Assembly (NCBI GenBank): GCA_963821885.1 | Contig: CAWGFN010000003.1 | Coordinates: 62,001 to 126,000, forward strand | Direction of reading: 5' to 3' | Source: Oleiagrimonas sp963821885 | GTDB taxonomy: Bacteria > Pseudomonadota > Gammaproteobacteria > Xanthomonadales > Rhodanobacteraceae | DNA length: 64,000 bases | Notes under the pieces: generated by a model | What the model saw: the letters and a program-made list of their open reading frames with translations, nothing else | What the model was told of the DNA's origin: nothing | Databases searched by the model: none | Shown here: in pieces, positions 62,361 through 64,000 of the stretch | How positions within the stretch are numbered: the stretch's first letter is position 1 | Layout of the letters: every line of letters begins with the position of its first letter | Position numbers and translations under genes: made by a program

Positions 62361-62807
62361 GGACGGGAAACTTGGTTGAGAAGGGGAGCGAGGTGGATCT
62401 TGTTTCCTCGAGTATAGGGCCCCGGGTGCGCGGGTGTTCAAGATGCGTGTGCGAGGGCGGCCGTCGCCGGCCTTTCGGGGCGGTCCCCGAGAGGGGATCC
62501 GGGCCGACTTGCGGCGCAGGTCACGGAATCCCGGGCAGACGTGCGATGCGTCACGACTTTGTACGCTCAATCGCATGCCTACGGGACAAAGTTGTCGACT
62601 TACCTGAAATAACCGCTAGGATGTGCTTCCGTCACAAGGGAATGTTGGCCTCTGGGTCTAGCCGCAGGGGTCGGGGGGTGCCGCGGAATGGCACCGCTTT
62701 CGAGCAGGTTGTGGCGAAATTAATGCCCTGTTGCCAACCTGTTAAAAATCATATTTAATGCGGATGCGCACATTTCGCTCCTAAACGCGCATGGGGAAGG
62801 GGGAAAC
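62361..62807. other. Divergent mrcA/pilM intergenic region
   Basis: These 447 bases become clearly more AT-rich towards pilM. There is no supported gene. An inverted repeat GGTGCC-GCGGAAT-GGCACC lies at about 62679-62697, just upstream of the pilM promoter, where a regulator could bind. No clear mrcA promoter was found. Confidence 0.5.
62731..62759 (+). promoter_or_regulatory. Sigma-70-type promoter of the pilM operon
   Basis: TTGCCA (62731-62736), exactly 17 bases, then TTTAAT (62754-62759): five of six matches in each hexamer. This is the best promoter in the window. Transcription would begin near 62766, about 42 bases before the pilM GTG. Confidence 0.7.
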
Positions 62808-63866
62808 GTGAGTCTGTTCACTCCCAAAAGACCGCCGCTGATCGGCGTCGACATCAGTTCCACCGCGGTCAAGCTGCTGCAGCTGAGCCGATCGGGTGGT
62901 CGTTTCCGCGTGGAGCACTACGCGGTCGAGCCTTTGCCGCCCAATGCCGTGGTCGAGAAGAACATCGTCGAAGTCGACGCCGTCGGCGACGCGATCCGTC
63001 GCGCGCTGGCGCGCTCGGGCTCCAAGACCAAGTTCGCCGCTGCCGCGGTGGCCGGTTCGGCGGTCATCACCAAGGTGATACCGATGGCCTCGGATCTGTC
63101 CGAGGAGGACCTCGAGGCCAACGTGCAGGTCGAGGCCAACCAGTACATTCCCTACCCGATCGAGGAAGTCAGCCTGGACTTCGAGAAGATCGGGCCGGTG
63201 CGCGACAACCCGGAGATGAGCAATATCCTGCTCGCCGCCTCGCGTACCGAGAACGTCGACATGCGCGTGGCCGCGCTCGATCTGGGCGGACTGACCGCCA
63301 AGGTGATCGACGTCGAGGCCTTCGCCATGGAGAACGCCTTCACGCTGATCGCCGATCAGCTCTCGGTGGCCCGCGACGCGCTGGTCGCCGTGGTCGACGT
63401 CGGCGCCACCATGACCACGCTGGCGGTGATGAAGAACCAGCGCACCATCTATTCGCGAGAGCAGGTCTTCGGCGGCAAGCAGCTGACCGACGAGATCATG
63501 CGCCGCTACGGCCTTTCCTACGAGGAAGCCGGTCGCGCCAAGCGCCAGGGCGGGCTGCCCGACACCTATGAACAGGAAGCCCTGGAGCCGTTCAAGGATT
63601 CCATGGTCCAGCAGATCAGCCGTCTGCTGCAGTTCTTCTTCGCCGGAAGCGAGTACAGCAAGGTCGACCAGATCGTGCTGGCCGGAGGCTCCGGTGGCAT
63701 CGAGGGCATCAGCGACATGGTGGAGGACCAGCTCGGCGTGCCGTGCGTGGTCGCCAACCCGCTGGCCCAGATGTCCATCGCTTCGCGTTCGCAGGCCCAG
63801 CAGCTGGCCGCGGACGCGCCTTCGCTGATGATCGCGGCCGGCCTCGCCATGAGGAGTTTCGACTGA
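62808..63866 (+). CDS. pilM: Type IV pilus assembly protein PilM
   Basis: A 352-residue actin-like (FtsA-fold) cytoplasmic protein of the type IV pilus alignment complex, which binds the N-terminus of PilN. Nucleotide-fold motifs: IGVDISSTAVKLLQLSRSGG, VVDVGATMTTLAVM and IVLAGGSGGIEGISDMVE; QVEANQYIPYPIEEVSLDF is typical. The GTG at 62808 follows GGGAAGGGGG. Its stop overlaps the pilN ATG by one base, the start of the pilMNOPQ operon. Confidence 0.96.
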   Translation: MSLFTPKRPPLIGVDISSTAVKLLQLSRSGGRFRVEHYAVEPLPPNAVVEKNIVEVDAVGDAIRRALARSGSKTKFAAAAVAGSAVITKVIPMASDLSEEDLEANVQVEANQYIPYPIEEVSLDFEKIGPVRDNPEMSNILLAASRTENVDMRVAALDLGGLTAKVIDVEAFAMENAFTLIADQLSVARDALVAVVDVGATMTTLAVMKNQRTIYSREQVFGGKQLTDEIMRRYGLSYEEAGRAKRQGGLPDTYEQEALEPFKDSMVQQISRLLQFFFAGSEYSKVDQIVLAGGSGGIEGISDMVEDQLGVPCVVANPLAQMSIASRSQAQQLAADAPSLMIAAGLAMRSFD

Positions 63867-64000
63867 TGGCGCGCATAAACCTGCTCCCCTGGCGCGCCGA
63901 GCGGCGCAAGCAGCGCGAACGGGAATTCTTCGCGCATCTGGGCCTGGCTGCCGTGGGCGGCGTGGTGCTGGTGGTCATCTGGGCGATGTGGATGAACATG
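63866..64000 (+). CDS. pilN: Type IV pilus assembly protein PilN, 5' part
   Basis: The first 45 residues of PilN, cut by the window edge. The conserved N-terminus MARINLLPWRAERRKQRERE, which docks into PilM, is followed by the start of the single membrane helix (LAAVGGVVLVVIWAMWM). The ATG overlaps the pilM stop (TGATG). pilO, pilP and pilQ should follow outside. Confidence 0.95.
   Translation, partial: MARINLLPWRAERRKQREREFFAHLGLAAVGGVVLVVIWAMWMNM

Noticed and set aside
62679..62720. Sigma-54 promoter before pilM (TGGCAC near 62692)
   Set aside because: The -24-like TGGCAC is present but the -12 position reads TCGAG instead of TTGC; the sigma-70 pair at 62731-62759 is far better.

Overview
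The window is high-GC chromosomal DNA (about 70% G+C by eye) from a gammaproteobacterium of the Xanthomonadales/Lysobacterales. Supporting evidence is the order trpD-trpC-HAD-clp-speD, a Clp-type CRP homologue, a Coq7-type hydroxylase, rplM-rpsI, EVE/fau/6S RNA/zapA, rph-yicC-gmk, rpoZ-spoT-ridA-recG and a divergent mrcA/pilMN pair. The species cannot be named from sequence alone; no plasmid, prophage or CRISPR array is visible.

Layout. 1-5.4 kb: part of a proteobacterial dedicated sortase system, made of a VIT/vWA sortase target (frameshifted), two tiny proteins, and the PdsR/PdsS two-component pair. 5.4-14.3 kb: trpE, then an accessory stretch that splits trpE from trpGDC. It holds a low-GC orphan gene, a YbjQ-like protein, small membrane proteins, a PKHD dioxygenase with an in-frame stop, a lipoprotein aminopeptidase, panE, and a DUF2946/TonB copper-receptor pair whose receptor is frameshifted. 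14.4-22 kb: trpGDC, a HAD phosphatase, clp and speD, with two composite repeat loci (108-bp palindromic elements plus heptanucleotide arrays). One element abuts a second HAD gene that has lost its N-terminus. 22-28.8 kb: coq7 and a GlcF-like Fe-S protein, rplM-rpsI, tRNA-Gln followed by a 173-bp tandem array, rpiA, EVE protein, fau, 6S RNA, zapA and a ZapB-like gene. 29-42 kb: a 1544-residue propeller/PAS/GGDEF/EAL protein, ygfB-pepP, pepQ, a DUF1631-PilZ operon, and hemW divergent from an ODP-type metalloprotein across an FNR/Anr-like box. 42-57 kb: rdgB, rph, yicC, gmk, mlaFEDCB facing mlaA, rpoZ-spoT-ridA-recG and a nucleoside hydrolase. 57-64 kb: type B L31, gltA, an uncharacterised protein, mrcA, and pilM-pilN running off the end.

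Recurring theme. Several intergenic spaces are expanded by different repeats: (CCCGAGT)n/(CCCGAAT)n/(GGGTCCC)n heptads, which are G-quadruplex-type G3N4 repeats on the other strand; 108-bp palindromic elements; and local tandem duplications of 173, 237 and 240 bp. Three genes in the first 14 kb carry a single disruptive change (two one-base frameshifts, one stop). These could be real decay or sequence errors.

Cell-envelope functions are prominent: surface protein sorting, MlaFEDB/MlaC/MlaA lipid transport, PBP1A and type IV pili. Genes of the cyclic-di-GMP and global-regulator network are also present (Clp, PilZ, GGDEF-EAL, SpoT). All functional calls rest on motifs and family recognition; no database search was possible.
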